A stretch of 64,000 nucleotides of DNA from an uncultured Paracoccaceae bacterium (GCA_951812615.1 CATOSU010000001.1:248001-312000), one strand, 5' to 3'. Positions 25,798 through 35,481 are shown, numbered from the stretch's first letter. Translations and numbers: made by a program. Notes: generated by a model from the sequence alone, not told the origin.

Positions 25798-27591
25798 TCA
25801 GAGTTCCGAAACGGTGTCTTGCGTTTGTGACCGGCTTTCCGTGCATCGCGAAACCGGGTTCTGCATCCCCTCCGCGCCCGGGCAATTGCCAGCCGAAAGC
25901 GATTTTACCGCCTGGTACTGGCTGAGAAAAACCTGACCCGACAGGTGCTGCAGGAAATCGGTGCGTTGCAGCCGGTCCATCACAGGCCCCTTCACCTCAC
26001 TCAGGTGCAGCCGGATCCCGGCATCCCCGAGGCGTTGGCTGATAAGTTCAAGGCTTTCCAGCGCTGAGGCGTCGATAAAGTTCACTGCCGGGCACATCAG
26101 CACAACGTCGCGGATCTCCGGGTTCAGCGAAACCGCGTCGTTGATCGTGTCTTCAAGAAAACGCGCATTGGGGAAATACAGGCTTTCATCGACGCGGATG
26201 GACAGGACGCCCGGCACGGTCTCAACCTCGTGGCGCCGGATGTTACGGAAATGTTCAGTCCCCGGCACGCGGCCGACAATGGCCACATGCGGGCGCGCGG
26301 TCCGGTTGAGAAAGAGCAGCAGGGACAGCAGGACGCCTGTGGCGATGCCCAGTTCCACACCAAATCCCAGCGTCACGATGATCGTGGCCGCCATCGCCAG
26401 AAAATCCGTGGTCGAATAGGCCCAGGTCCGCCGGATCGCGCCGAGGTCGATCAACGACAGAACAGCAACGATGATGGTGGCGCCCAACGTGGCCTTCGGC
26501 AACAGGTACAACGCCGGGGTCAGAAACAGCGTCGCCAGCGCGATCCCCACAGCGGTCATTGCCCCGGCGGCCGGTGTCCGCGCGCCGGCATCGAAATTCA
26601 CGACCGACCGGGAAAACCCGCCGGTGACGGGAAAACCGCCCGACACGGCCGATCCGACATTCGCGGCGCCCAGCGCGATCAGTTTCTGATCCGGATCGAT
26701 CCGCTCGCGCCGTTTGGCGGCCAGAGTCTGTGCAACAGAAATGGTTTCGACATAGCCCACAACCCCGATCAGAAGCGCAGGCAACGCCAGCGATTGCCAC
26801 AGCGCGGCATCAAATCCCGGCAACGTCGGCGCAGGCAAACCGCGCGGAATGTCACCGACGATGGCAACGCCGGCCTGTTCCAGCCCGAAGACGTAGACCA
26901 CACCGATCGAAACGACAACGGCCAGAACCGGGGCTGCCTTCGAAAGGCTTCCGGCAAGTTTGACGGACAACCCTGCCCTGGCCAGAACACCGGCCAGCCG
27001 TTTCCGCGCCCAGACGAGAAACACGATGGTCGCCACGCCTATGGCTAATGTCCAGAAGTTGATTTGGCCAAGATGCGCGCCGAGGCTGCTGAGCTGACCG
27101 ATCAGGGTGTGACCCTCGACCGGAATCCCGAGCAGGTTTTTCAACTGCCCGACACCGATGATGACGGCACTGGCGGTGATGAACCCGGAAATCACCGGGT
27201 GGCTCAGGAAATTCGCCAGAAATCCAAGCCGCGCAAACCCCATACCCATCAGCATGGCGCCGGAAATCAACGCCAGCAGAATAGCGGCGCCGATATACTC
27301 CGGAGTTCCCGTGGCCGCGAGTTCCCCCACTGCCGAGGCCGTCATCAGCGACGCCACCGCAACCGGTCCGACGGCCAGCGTCATCGACGAACCGAGGAAC
27401 ATGTAGATCACCAGCGGCGCAATCGACGCATAAAGGCCGACTTCGGGCGGCAGCCCTGCCAGCAGCGCATAAGCCAGCGACTGCGGGATCAGCATGATCG
27501 TCACGATCACTGCCGCGATCAGGTCACCAGTAAATGCATCCCGGTCATACCGGCGTGCCCAATCGTGGATAGGAAGAAAACGCTGAAACAT
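25798..27591 (-). CDS. SulP-family anion transporter with STAS domain
   Basis: A 597-residue SulP permease. The N-terminal signature DLIAAVIVTIMLIPQSLAYA (residues 23-42) is followed by about 10-14 membrane helices to about residue 440. A cytoplasmic STAS domain (IRVDESLYFPNARFLED, LMCPAVNFIDASALESLELI) follows. Substrates of the family include sulfate and bicarbonate. Its position 92 bases after the persulfide dioxygenase gene, in the same direction, suggests movement of sulfate or another sulfur oxyanion made during persulfide breakdown. Direction and ion are inferred. Confidence 0.9.
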   Translation of the reverse strand: MFQRFLPIHDWARRYDRDAFTGDLIAAVIVTIMLIPQSLAYALLAGLPPEVGLYASIAPLVIYMFLGSSMTLAVGPVAVASLMTASAVGELAATGTPEYIGAAILLALISGAMLMGMGFARLGFLANFLSHPVISGFITASAVIIGVGQLKNLLGIPVEGHTLIGQLSSLGAHLGQINFWTLAIGVATIVFLVWARKRLAGVLARAGLSVKLAGSLSKAAPVLAVVVSIGVVYVFGLEQAGVAIVGDIPRGLPAPTLPGFDAALWQSLALPALLIGVVGYVETISVAQTLAAKRRERIDPDQKLIALGAANVGSAVSGGFPVTGGFSRSVVNFDAGARTPAAGAMTAVGIALATLFLTPALYLLPKATLGATIIVAVLSLIDLGAIRRTWAYSTTDFLAMAATIIVTLGFGVELGIATGVLLSLLLFLNRTARPHVAIVGRVPGTEHFRNIRRHEVETVPGVLSIRVDESLYFPNARFLEDTINDAVSLNPEIRDVVLMCPAVNFIDASALESLELISQRLGDAGIRLHLSEVKGPVMDRLQRTDFLQHLSGQVFLSQYQAVKSLSAGNCPGAEGMQNPVSRCTESRSQTQDTVSEL

Positions 27592-27683
27592 CGGATTTTG
27601 CCTTCAGTTGCATGGCCGGGATGGGATCCCGGCGGTCCCTGTCAATTCAGGGGCCGGGGTCTGTTACCGGGCCTGGTCACGCT

Positions 27684-28547
27684 TCACAGCGCGTTGACCG
27701 GAACCTTCAGATAGGCGGTCCCGTTGTCTTCGGCTTCGGGCATCTGGCCGGCTCGCATGTTGACCTGCAACGAAGGAACGATCAGCCGCGGCATGGCCAG
27801 TTCGGAATCGCGCCTGTTGCGCATATCGACAAAATCCGTCTCGGACGTTCCGCCGCCCACGTGCCGGTTCTGCGCCTTCTGGTCGGCGATGGTCGTTTCC
27901 CACGCAAAATCGTCGCGGCCCGGGGCTTTGTAGTCGTGGCCGACAAATACCTGGGTTTCGTCCGGCAGCGTGAAAAGCTTTTGAATTGACCGATACAGCG
28001 TCTCGGCCGACCCGCCCGGGAAATCAGCGCGGGCTGCGCCGAAATCCGGCATGAACAGGGTGTCGCCGACAAAGGCAGCGTCCCCGATGACATAGGTCAG
28101 ACAGGCCGGTGTATGCCCCGGTGTGTGCAGCACAGATGCATTCATGCTGCCGATCCGGAAGGTGTCAGATTCGCGGAAAAGTTGATCGAACTGGCTTCCG
28201 TCGCGCTGAAACTCGGTTCCTTCGTTGAATACCTTGCCGAAGGTGTTCTGCACCACGGTGATGTTTTCACCGATCCCGATCCGGCCACCCAGCTTTTCCT
28301 GCAGGTAGGGCGCAGCCGAAAGGTGATCGGCATGAACATGGGTTTCAAGGATCCAGTCCACCGTCAGGCCGGTATCCCGGACAAATTCGATTATTTCGTC
28401 AGCAGAGTGACTGTCTATGCGTCCGGCCGCATAGTCGAAATCGAGCACGGAATCGACAATTGCACAATGTTTGGTGTCCGGGTCCGTGACCACAAAGGAT
28501 GCGGTGAAGGTTTCTTCGTCGAAAAACGGTGTAACTCCGGGTGTCAT
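27684..28547 (-). CDS. blh: Persulfide dioxygenase, Blh type (metallo-beta-lactamase fold)
   Basis: A 287-residue MBL-fold protein with metal motif THVHADHL (about residues 62-69), a later histidine in HTPGHTPACL, an aspartate in FVGDTLFMPDFG and a histidine in VGHDYK. This is the layout of the ETHE1/Blh sulfur dioxygenases that oxidise glutathione persulfide to sulfite. The start at 28547 has GGAG upstream; an upstream extension of eight codons is unlikely. It diverges from a BigR/SqrR gene across an AT-rich operator region, the same pairing known for bigR-blh operons. The SulP gene follows downstream. Confidence 0.9.
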   Translation of the reverse strand: MTPGVTPFFDEETFTASFVVTDPDTKHCAIVDSVLDFDYAAGRIDSHSADEIIEFVRDTGLTVDWILETHVHADHLSAAPYLQEKLGGRIGIGENITVVQNTFGKVFNEGTEFQRDGSQFDQLFRESDTFRIGSMNASVLHTPGHTPACLTYVIGDAAFVGDTLFMPDFGAARADFPGGSAETLYRSIQKLFTLPDETQVFVGHDYKAPGRDDFAWETTIADQKAQNRHVGGGTSETDFVDMRNRRDSELAMPRLIVPSLQVNMRAGQMPEAEDNGTAYLKVPVNAL

Positions 28548-28576
28548 GGAGGCTCTCCTATGTCTTGGCAAGACAA

Positions 28577-28626
28577 ATATTATAGAAATTTAATATGTCA
28601 ATTGCTTCCCGGAGAAAAATATTATA
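28577..28626. promoter_or_regulatory. AT-rich repeats between blh and the BigR/SqrR gene, likely operators
   Basis: ATATTATA occurs at 28577-28584 and again at 28619-28626, 42 bases (four helical turns) apart. The first copy is part of an inverted repeat, ATATTA (28577-28582) with TAATAT (28591-28596), flanked by GACA and TGTC. BigR operators are known as AT-rich palindromes with TATA cores. Two sites in a divergent promoter fit repression of both genes by BigR/SqrR; the binding itself is inferred. Confidence 0.55.
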
Positions 28627-28690
28627 AAACCTGAATGTAGGTTCGGAGCGCCTAGATCACATACCGGGCAGCGACAGGAAAGCGAAACCC

Positions 28691-29035
28691 ATGACCCAGA
28701 TACCACAGCTCGACATCAAGGATCTGACCGTCTTCACCGACGATACGTCAGAGGCTCCCGCACAAGCGGCGCAGTTCCTGAAATCGCTGGCGCACCGGGA
28801 CCGGCTGAAACTGTTGTGTTCCTTGGTCGAAAACGAAGTCTCGGTTTCCGAACTTGAGGAAAAGCTGGGCATCAGCCAGTCTGCCGTGTCGCAACATCTG
28901 CTGAAGCTGAAAACCGAGGGTGTTCTGAAATCGCGGCGGGATGGCCGCCAGATTTTCTATTCGATCGCCGATCCGCTCGTTCTGGACATTGTATCCTTGC
29001 TGTACGCCCGGTTCTGCGCGGCCGGAGACACCTGA
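28691..29035 (+). CDS. ArsR-family persulfide sensor (BigR/SqrR type)
   Basis: A 114-residue winged-helix ArsR regulator. The recognition region is LEEKLGISQSAVSQHLLKLK (about residues 55-74), followed by the wing RRDGRQIFYSI. Cysteines sit at residues 43 (LKLLC) and 109 (LYARFC), matching the redox pair of BigR and Rhodobacter capsulatus SqrR that forms a polysulfide bridge and releases DNA. It is divergent from the Blh gene, its expected target, and its own promoter shares the repeats at 28577-28626. The symbol bigR or sqrR depends on convention. Confidence 0.9.
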   Translation: MTQIPQLDIKDLTVFTDDTSEAPAQAAQFLKSLAHRDRLKLLCSLVENEVSVSELEEKLGISQSAVSQHLLKLKTEGVLKSRRDGRQIFYSIADPLVLDIVSLLYARFCAAGDT

Positions 29036-29042
29036 AAACCGG

Positions 29043-31283
29043 TTACAGGCTACGCATGTAGTCCATTACAGCAGGCCGAACCGACTGTTCCCCGCGATGC
29101 CGGGCATCCGCGATGATCTTGCGCAGGTCCTGAAGGCTGCAACGCATCAGCAGGCTTTTGACCGGTCCGATCGACGCCGGCCGCATCGACAGCGTGCGAA
29201 CACCGATCGCCGCAAGGCACACTGCCTCGACGGGCCGGCCGGCATCCTCACCGCAAAAACTCAGCGGTGTCCCGGAAATCGCACAACGTTCCACGATCCG
29301 CTCCACGATCCCAAGGAAACTGACATTCAGCGTGTCGTAGCGGCGGCGCACCAGCTCGTTTTCACGGTCGGCGGCGAAGAAAAACTGCTTCAGATCGTTT
29401 CCGCCGATGGACAGGAACCCAACTTCATCGAAAAACTGCTGCGGCGCGAAAGCAAGCGACGGTGTTTCCAGCATCGAACCGACGTCCAACCGCTCCGGCA
29501 ACACGTGGCCGAGCCGCTCTTCCCGTGCCACGGCTTTGTCCATTTCGGCACGCGCAGCACGAAACTCTTCGAACTGTGCAATGAACGGAAACATGATCGA
29601 CAAAGGCCGGCCATTCGCCGCGCGCAACAGCGCCTGCAGCTGCATCCGCAGAACGCCCGGTTTGTCCAGCCCGACCCGAATCGCACGCCAGCCCAGCGCC
29701 GGATTCGGCTCCTGTATGGTCTTCATGTATGGCAGCACCTTATCCGACCCGATATCAAGCGTCCGAAACACCACCCGACGACCCTGTGCTGCATCCAGCA
29801 CGCGGGTATAGGTTTCCACCAGTTCGTTCCGCTTGGGCATCTTGTTGCGCACTAGAAACTGCAATTCCATGCGAAACAGGCCGACACCCTCGGCCCCGGA
29901 ACTGATCAGTGACGGCAGATCTGCCATCAGACCGGCATTCATCTGCAATGCAATCGTCGCACCGTCGGTCGTGATGGCCGGTTTGTCGCGAAGCGAGGCG
30001 TAGCGTTCCTGCGCCTGCGCCTGCATCGCCATCTTGTCCCGGAACGACGTCGCAACAGTGTCCTCGGGGCGCAGGTGGACAATCCCTTGATCGCCATCGA
30101 CCAGAATGTGGTCCCCGTTCAGCGCCTCGGTCGAGATCCGTTCGGACCGCACGACCAGAGGGATCGCCAGTGCCCGGGCAACTATGGCCGCATGGCCGCC
30201 CACCGATCCTTCTTCCAGAACGATCCCTTTTATCGACCGTCCATATTCCAGCAATTCACCGGGACCGATATTGCGGGCAATCAGGATCGGGTTCGGGGGC
30301 ATTTCAGCCCCGGTATCGGCACCCTGCCCCGACAGGATCCGCAACAGCCGATTCGACAGGTCGTCCAGATCCGCCAGCCTTTCGCGCAGATACGGGTCTG
30401 TCACCTGGCTCATCCTGGTACGCGCCTGGCTCTGTTCTTTCTCAACGGAAGCCTCGGCCGACAATCCGCGTCCGATGTCCTCTTCCATGCGCCGCATCCA
30501 GCCCTTGGAGTTGGCGAACATCCGGTAGGCTTCCAGAACTTCCAGCTGATCCTTGTCGCCGGTCTGATTCATCTCCAGCATCTTGTCGACACCGACGCGC
30601 AGCTGTTCCACCGCCTCCAGTAACCGCTCCATTTCACGATGCGGATCGTCGGCAATCGGGTTGGTGACAACCACGCGCGGTTCATGCAGCCACACCTGCC
30701 CCTCGGCCGAACCTTCCTGACCGCTGGTGCCCTGTATCGTCACCGATTGCTGGTGCCGGGCCGACAGGGCCGCGCCTTCACCGACGAACTTTCCCAGTTC
30801 CGCCATTTCGGCCAGAACCATGGCAACGACTTCCAGCGCATAGATTTCATCCGCTGAAAACTCGCGCCGGTCACGGGACTGGACCACCAGAACGCCCAAC
30901 ACCTCTCCGAGCCGCTGGACGGGAATACCCAGAAACGAGCTGAACCGTTCTTCGCCGGTTTCCGGCATATAGCGGAACCCGCGTTCGCTGGGGGCATCCG
31001 GCGTGTTGACGACCTTGCCACGTTGCGCCACGCGACCGACCAGCCCCTCGCCCAGCCGCATCCGCGTCTGGTGGACGGCCTCGGGCTGCAGGCCCTTCGT
31101 TGCACATAATTCCAGCGTTTCGGTGTCCCGGAACAGGTAGATCGAACACACTTCGGTATCCATGCTACCGGCGATCAGTTCGGTGATCCGGTCCAGCCGG
31201 GCCTGTCCGGGTTCGTCCAACGCCATTGCGTCGCGGAGCCGCCCCAGCAATTTGCGGCTTTCTGTCTCTGTGCGTTCGGCCAT
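29043..31283 (-). CDS. ptsP: PTS-Ntr enzyme I (phosphoenolpyruvate-protein phosphotransferase)
   Basis: A 746-residue EI-Ntr that passes phosphate from PEP to NPr in the nitrogen-related PTS. An N-terminal GAF domain (about residues 20-160) is followed by the EI helical domain, the phospho-histidine motif GGHAAIVARA (about residues 353-362), and a PEP-binding barrel with GVGLFRMELQFL, VFRTLDIGSDK and FLSIGGNDL. The PEP-site cysteine motif is LSFCGEDAG. The start at 31283 (MAERTETES) is chosen; a TTG 19 codons earlier lacks support. It is convergent with the ArsR gene at a seven-base gap. Confidence 0.95.
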   Translation of the reverse strand: MAERTETESRKLLGRLRDAMALDEPGQARLDRITELIAGSMDTEVCSIYLFRDTETLELCATKGLQPEAVHQTRMRLGEGLVGRVAQRGKVVNTPDAPSERGFRYMPETGEERFSSFLGIPVQRLGEVLGVLVVQSRDRREFSADEIYALEVVAMVLAEMAELGKFVGEGAALSARHQQSVTIQGTSGQEGSAEGQVWLHEPRVVVTNPIADDPHREMERLLEAVEQLRVGVDKMLEMNQTGDKDQLEVLEAYRMFANSKGWMRRMEEDIGRGLSAEASVEKEQSQARTRMSQVTDPYLRERLADLDDLSNRLLRILSGQGADTGAEMPPNPILIARNIGPGELLEYGRSIKGIVLEEGSVGGHAAIVARALAIPLVVRSERISTEALNGDHILVDGDQGIVHLRPEDTVATSFRDKMAMQAQAQERYASLRDKPAITTDGATIALQMNAGLMADLPSLISSGAEGVGLFRMELQFLVRNKMPKRNELVETYTRVLDAAQGRRVVFRTLDIGSDKVLPYMKTIQEPNPALGWRAIRVGLDKPGVLRMQLQALLRAANGRPLSIMFPFIAQFEEFRAARAEMDKAVAREERLGHVLPERLDVGSMLETPSLAFAPQQFFDEVGFLSIGGNDLKQFFFAADRENELVRRRYDTLNVSFLGIVERIVERCAISGTPLSFCGEDAGRPVEAVCLAAIGVRTLSMRPASIGPVKSLLMRCSLQDLRKIIADARHRGEQSVRPAVMDYMRSL

Positions 31284-31438
31284 AGACGGTGCCTGCTTCC
31301 GTTGTCCTGCTTCGCCACAAACGTGTGCCACCTCCGACAATAGTCGCAGGACGCCGGAAAGAAAACGCCGCAGGCATTTTGCGGGCAGGGTTCGGTCGAA
31401 AACCCGGTGCAGAAAGGCGCATTCTGCTAATTCATTCA

Positions 31439-31464
31439 GCCGGGACGTTTCAAAGCGCCCCGGC
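31439..31464 (-). terminator. Possible terminator of the Gfo/TIM operon
   Basis: A nine-base-pair stem (31439-31447 with 31456-31464, one A-C mismatch) and an eight-base loop lies about 26 bases beyond the stop of the Gfo/Idh/MocA gene, before ptsP. There is no strong T-run on the minus strand, so termination may be weak or factor-dependent. Confidence 0.35.
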
Positions 31465-31489
31465 CGGTTATGTCTGTCGGGCGTTCAGT

Positions 31490-32626
31490 TCAGCCCGCGG
31501 TTTCCCACTGCCCGGTATTGCCGGATTTCAGCACTGCATCCGTCACCAGATCTGTCCGGTGCGCGTCGGCAAAGCTTGGCCCTGCGGGCTCTCCGTCCAG
31601 ACCGAGAATGAAATCTGCCGCCTGGTGGGTGAAGCTTTCGGCATAGCCGATGCTGAGCCCAGGCACCCACCAGTTGCCCATATACGGATGTTCGCCGTCG
31701 GTGACGTGGATAGAACGCCAGCCCCGCGTCGTGCCTTCGACCCCGTGATCGAAATATTCCAGCCGGTGCAGATCGTGCAGGTCCCAGAACAGCGACCCAT
31801 GTTCGCCGTTGATCTCCAGCGTATAGAGCGCCTTGTGCCCGCGGGCATAGCGGGTCGATTCAAACGTCGCGAGCGATCCGTTGGAAAACCGTGCAAGGAA
31901 GGCGCAGGCATCGTCGATCCCAACCGGCTGCACCTCGCCGGTCAGCGCATGTTCGCGTTCCTTCACGAAGGTTTCAGTCATCGCCGACACCGTGTCGATC
32001 CCGCCGTTCAGCCACATTGCCGTGTCGATACAATGTGCCAGCAGATCGCCTGTCACGCCGGATCCGGCGACATCAACATCCAGCCGCCACAGCCCTTCGC
32101 CACCCTGTGGCAGGTCGGTGGCTATGGTCCAGTCCTGCAGAAATTTCGCGCGGTAGTGATAGATTCGTCCCAGCACGCCTTCGTCGATCATCTGTTTGGC
32201 CATCGAGACAGCCGGGATACGGCGATAGTTGTACCAAACCATGTTGGGCACGCCGGCTTTTTCGACGGCAGCGACCATTTCGGCCGATTCCGCCGCCGTC
32301 CGGCCCAGTGGCTTTTCGCACATCACCATCTTGCCAGCCTCTGCCGCGGCGATGGCAATATCGTGGTGCATGTTGTTGGGCGCCGCGATGTCGATCAGAT
32401 CGATATCGTCGCGCTCGATCAATGCCCGCCAATCGGTTTCGACAGACCCGTATCCCCAGTTCGCGGCAAACTCTTCGGCACGGTCCTTGTTGCGGGCGCA
32501 GATCGCGGTCAGTTCCGGCTGGCGGGGCAGATCGAAAAACTTCGGCGCTTCCAGAAAGGCATTGGAATGGGTGCGACCCATGAAGCCATAGCCGACCATT
32601 CCGATTCTCAGCTTCGGTTTGCTCAT
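31490..32626 (-). CDS. Gfo/Idh/MocA-family oxidoreductase
   Basis: A 378-residue NAD(P)-dependent dehydrogenase. The Rossmann motif [16 protein letters not shown] is at residues 8-23, and the hallmark [12 protein letters not shown] (about residues 98-109) carries the conserved E-K-P. The C-terminal sheet domain holds the likely catalytic region ([16 protein letters not shown]). Substrates in this family are sugars, inositols and related polyols. It is transcribed after a TIM-barrel isomerase with nine bases between them, and belongs to the sugar/polyol cluster with the divergent isomerase-SDR pair. Confidence 0.9.
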   Translation of the reverse strand: MSKPKLRIGMVGYGFMGRTHSNAFLEAPKFFDLPRQPELTAICARNKDRAEEFAANWGYGSVETDWRALIERDDIDLIDIAAPNNMHHDIAIAAAEAGKMVMCEKPLGRTAAESAEMVAAVEKAGVPNMVWYNYRRIPAVSMAKQMIDEGVLGRIYHYRAKFLQDWTIATDLPQGGEGLWRLDVDVAGSGVTGDLLAHCIDTAMWLNGGIDTVSAMTETFVKEREHALTGEVQPVGIDDACAFLARFSNGSLATFESTRYARGHKALYTLEINGEHGSLFWDLHDLHRLEYFDHGVEGTTRGWRSIHVTDGEHPYMGNWWVPGLSIGYAESFTHQAADFILGLDGEPAGPSFADAHRTDLVTDAVLKSGNTGQWETAG

Positions 32627-32635
32627 TTTCGTCTC

Positions 32636-33673
32636 CTATTCGGTCCAGCCATGGGCATCGCGCACCTTGATCATGGCGGCGAGGATGTCGTTCCAGGTCT
32701 GCTGTGTTTCCAGAACGCTGTTGGGGAACATGCAACCGTCCCAACAAATGTGGCGCATTGCTTTCGTCGGTGTGCCGTCGGCATTGTTCAGCCAGAAACC
32801 GGCGTGTTTGACGATGTCCAGTTTGCCGTTGGGATCGGTCGCCATACAGTGCCGACCGGTCTTGTCATGGCTGCCGGAGCCATGCACCGTGCCGTCATTC
32901 TGCGCGACATGGAAATCGATGGTCCAGGGCCGCAGCGCGTCGGTGACCTTGCGCAGAGCTGCGTCGAGCGCCGCCTGATCGTCCAACTGTTCCGGCGCAA
33001 TCAACTGATGTTCCGGCGCGTTGTAGCCCAGCGTGTAGAGCATCGAATGCGCCATGTCAGCCTGGAACCCCAGTTCGGGCCGGTCCACCGCTTCCAGAAG
33101 GTCGACCATGTGCTTCCACGAATGCATGGCGCCCCAGCAAATTTCACCCTCGGCCGCCAGCCGCTCGCCGTGATCGGCGGCGATATCGCATGCCTGCCGC
33201 AGGGTTTCGGCCATCTTGGCGGTGTTACCGGCAGGATCTTCGGCCCAGCTTGCCACGTCCGTTGCGGTATCGATACGCACGACGCCACCCTGGCGCACGC
33301 CCAGATCGCGCAGCTTGCCCATGATCCCGCAGGCCTTGCGCACCGCTTCAAGAAATGCTGTGCGCCCCTCACCTTCGTCCATCGCGGAACCGCCACCGAC
33401 CGGCGGCCAGACCGGCGCCACTGCCGACCCGATCGACAGACCGCGGCCACCGACATTGTCGGCCAGCGCCTTGATCCCGTCGTCATCGACGTCAATCGAT
33501 GTGTGCGGGTCGGCCAGAAACAAGTCCACGCCATCAAATCCAACCCCGCCGACATCGGCCGCCTGCGTCATGTCCAGCATCTTGTCCAGATCGATTGGCG
33601 GTTCCTCTTCGCCCTTCCCGACCAGACCCGGCCACATCGCATTGTGTAATTTCGGATATGTATTTCCGCTCAT
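32636..33673 (-). CDS. TIM-barrel sugar isomerase/epimerase-like protein
   Basis: A 345-residue xylose-isomerase-like TIM-barrel (AP endonuclease 2 fold) protein. Conserved acidic and histidine residues lie in [22 protein letters not shown] and [12 protein letters not shown], and a late [19 protein letters not shown] strand probably completes the metal site. It lies just upstream of the Gfo/Idh/MocA gene and is probably cotranscribed. The start at 33673 has GGGAGG upstream; the frame extends 20 codons further. The exact reaction is unknown; isomerisation, epimerisation or dehydration of a keto-sugar are options. Confidence 0.82.
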   Translation of the reverse strand: MSGNTYPKLHNAMWPGLVGKGEEEPPIDLDKMLDMTQAADVGGVGFDGVDLFLADPHTSIDVDDDGIKALADNVGGRGLSIGSAVAPVWPPVGGGSAMDEGEGRTAFLEAVRKACGIMGKLRDLGVRQGGVVRIDTATDVASWAEDPAGNTAKMAETLRQACDIAADHGERLAAEGEICWGAMHSWKHMVDLLEAVDRPELGFQADMAHSMLYTLGYNAPEHQLIAPEQLDDQAALDAALRKVTDALRPWTIDFHVAQNDGTVHGSGSHDKTGRHCMATDPNGKLDIVKHAGFWLNNADGTPTKAMRHICWDGCMFPNSVLETQQTWNDILAAMIKVRDAHGWTE

Positions 33674-33821
33674 CGCATCCTCCCAGAAACGCTCCGCTAT
33701 ACCCCAACTTGCCACCCGCAGCGGCAATTGCAATCAATTTCTGACGTACGCTCCTCAAAAATCTTCTTTTCGAATAGCAAAACGGGCGGTATGCTCCCCT
33801 CAGCCATCCCGGGAGGACATT

Positions 33822-34670
33822 ATAAAAATCGGATTCTGCATGCTGCTCTGGACCACTTCGGTGGACCAGAGTCACAAGGCCCTGCTCGAAGACATCAAGG
33901 CAACCGGTTATGACGGGATCGAAATCCCGGTCTTTGACGGGACGCCGGACGACTATGCAGCATTGGGAAAAATGCTGGATGAAATTGGCCTTGGACGCAC
34001 GGCGGTCGGTATTATTCCGGAACTGGAGATGAATCCCCTTTCCGAAGATCCGGCCCACCGGAAGGCCGCGATTGACCATCTGAAATGGATGATCGATTGC
34101 GTAGCCGCGGCCGGTGTCAGTACCGTTGGGGGACCCTTGCATCAGACGCTTGGCCACTTTTCCGGTGCTCCGACCACCGAGGATGAATTCGCCCGCGCCC
34201 GCGAGGTTCACCAGCAGATCGGTGACTATGCCCAGTCCAGCGGTGTGACCATCGCGCTGGAAGCCATCAACCGATTCGAAAGCTACTTTGCCAATACGAT
34301 GGACGATCTCACGGCCTATTCCCGCTCGGTCGGGCATCCGGCAATCAAGACGATGTACGACACGTTCCACGCCAATATCGAAGAGCGCTACCCGGTCGCG
34401 GCATATACCGACAACGCGTCCGAAGTCGTGCACATCCACATCTCAGAGAACGACCGTGGCGTGCCCGGGCGGGGCCATGTGCCCTGGGCCGAAACCTACA
34501 AGGCGATCAAGGCCAGCGGGTATGATCAGTGGCTCACGATTGAGGCCTTCGGCCGGGCGCTGCCCGATCTGGCCGCGGCGACCCGGATCTGGCGCGATCT
34601 GGCGGAAAGCCCCGAAGCCTACTACCGGGACGGCTATCGTTGCATTCGGGACGGGTGGGACGCCGCATGA
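33822..34670 (+). CDS. TIM-barrel isomerase (hydroxypyruvate isomerase/epimerase-like) with a non-standard start codon
   Basis: About 282 residues of a xylose-isomerase-like TIM barrel. The first strand reads KIGFCMLLWT, then GYDGIEIPVFDG, EAINRFESY with the metal glutamate, MYDTFHANIEE, VVHIHISEND and GHVPW. The likely initiation site has no ATG, GTG or TTG: GGGAGG (33811-33816) is followed by ATT (33819) and ATA (33822), and ATA sits where homologues would have methionine. The first ATG (33840) would remove the first barrel strand. It overlaps the SDR gene by four bases. The substrate is a sugar or keto-acid, not determined. Confidence 0.82.
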   Translation: MKIGFCMLLWTTSVDQSHKALLEDIKATGYDGIEIPVFDGTPDDYAALGKMLDEIGLGRTAVGIIPELEMNPLSEDPAHRKAAIDHLKWMIDCVAAAGVSTVGGPLHQTLGHFSGAPTTEDEFARAREVHQQIGDYAQSSGVTIALEAINRFESYFANTMDDLTAYSRSVGHPAIKTMYDTFHANIEERYPVAAYTDNASEVVHIHISENDRGVPGRGHVPWAETYKAIKASGYDQWLTIEAFGRALPDLAAATRIWRDLAESPEAYYRDGYRCIRDGWDAA

Positions 34671-35407
34671 GCAATTTCTCGGGTCAGGTCGCGGTTGTAA
34701 CCGGCGGCGCACAGGGGATCGGGCGGGCCGTTGCCGAAGAGCTGCGTCGCGGCGGTGCGCGGGTCGCGCTGTGGGACATGGATGAAGGGCTGTGCAATGC
34801 CTGCGCCGAAGATATGGGCGAAGGGACATTGTCCCAGACCGTTGACGTCTCTGACTGGGCCAGCGTGGAGGCCGCCACTGCGGCAACGCTGGCGGCGGCG
34901 GGACGGATCGACATCGTCGTGAACTCGGCAGGCATTGCCGGTGCGAATGCAACGGTCGAGGATTATCCCGTCGAACATTTCGCGGAGGTCGTTTCGATCA
35001 ACCTTCTGGGAACGTTCCACGTCAACAAGGCCATTGTGCCGGCAATGCGCCAACAGGGTTACGGGCGCATCGTCAACATCGCCTCGATCGCCGGCAAGGA
35101 CGGCAACCCGAACGCGTCGGCCTACTCCGCGTCCAAGGCCGGTGTCATCGGGTTCACGAAATCGCTGGGCAAGGAGTTGGCCGGAGAGGATATCGCGGTC
35201 AACTGTGTGACACCGGCCGCCGCCCGGACCCGGATCTTCGATCAGATGACGCAGGAACATATCGACTTCATGCTGTCGAAAATCCCGCGTGGCCGGTTTC
35301 TGGAACTGGACGAAGCCGCTGCGATGATCACCTGGCTTTGCACAAAGGAAAACAGCTTTACCACCGGCGGCGTTTTCGACCTGTCGGGCGGCAGGGCGAC
35401 GTACTGA
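34667..35407 (+). CDS. Short-chain dehydrogenase/reductase
   Basis: A 246-residue classical SDR. The cofactor motif is TGGAQGIGRA (about residues 12-21), the NSAG motif lies at NSAGIAG, and the catalytic serine and YxxxK are in IASIAGKDGNPNASAYSASK. The start at 34667 overlaps the stop of the isomerase gene (ATGA), so the two are coupled. A sugar or polyol dehydrogenase role is more likely than fatty-acid FabG because of the neighbours. NAD versus NADP is not certain; an aspartate in LWDMD suggests NAD preference. Confidence 0.9.
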   Translation: MSNFSGQVAVVTGGAQGIGRAVAEELRRGGARVALWDMDEGLCNACAEDMGEGTLSQTVDVSDWASVEAATAATLAAAGRIDIVVNSAGIAGANATVEDYPVEHFAEVVSINLLGTFHVNKAIVPAMRQQGYGRIVNIASIAGKDGNPNASAYSASKAGVIGFTKSLGKELAGEDIAVNCVTPAAARTRIFDQMTQEHIDFMLSKIPRGRFLELDEAAAMITWLCTKENSFTTGGVFDLSGGRATY

Positions 35408-35481
35408 CCTGCCGGTGTGCTTTCCCGGTTTCTCCCGGACCGCTTTCGGATAACCTGTCCGGAGGCGGCTTGGGAGGATAA

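Noticed and set aside
31289-33649. A 786-codon open frame on the plus strand
   Set aside because: It is antisense to the Gfo/Idh/MocA and TIM-barrel genes, whose families are clear. Long shadow frames are expected in GC-rich coding DNA.
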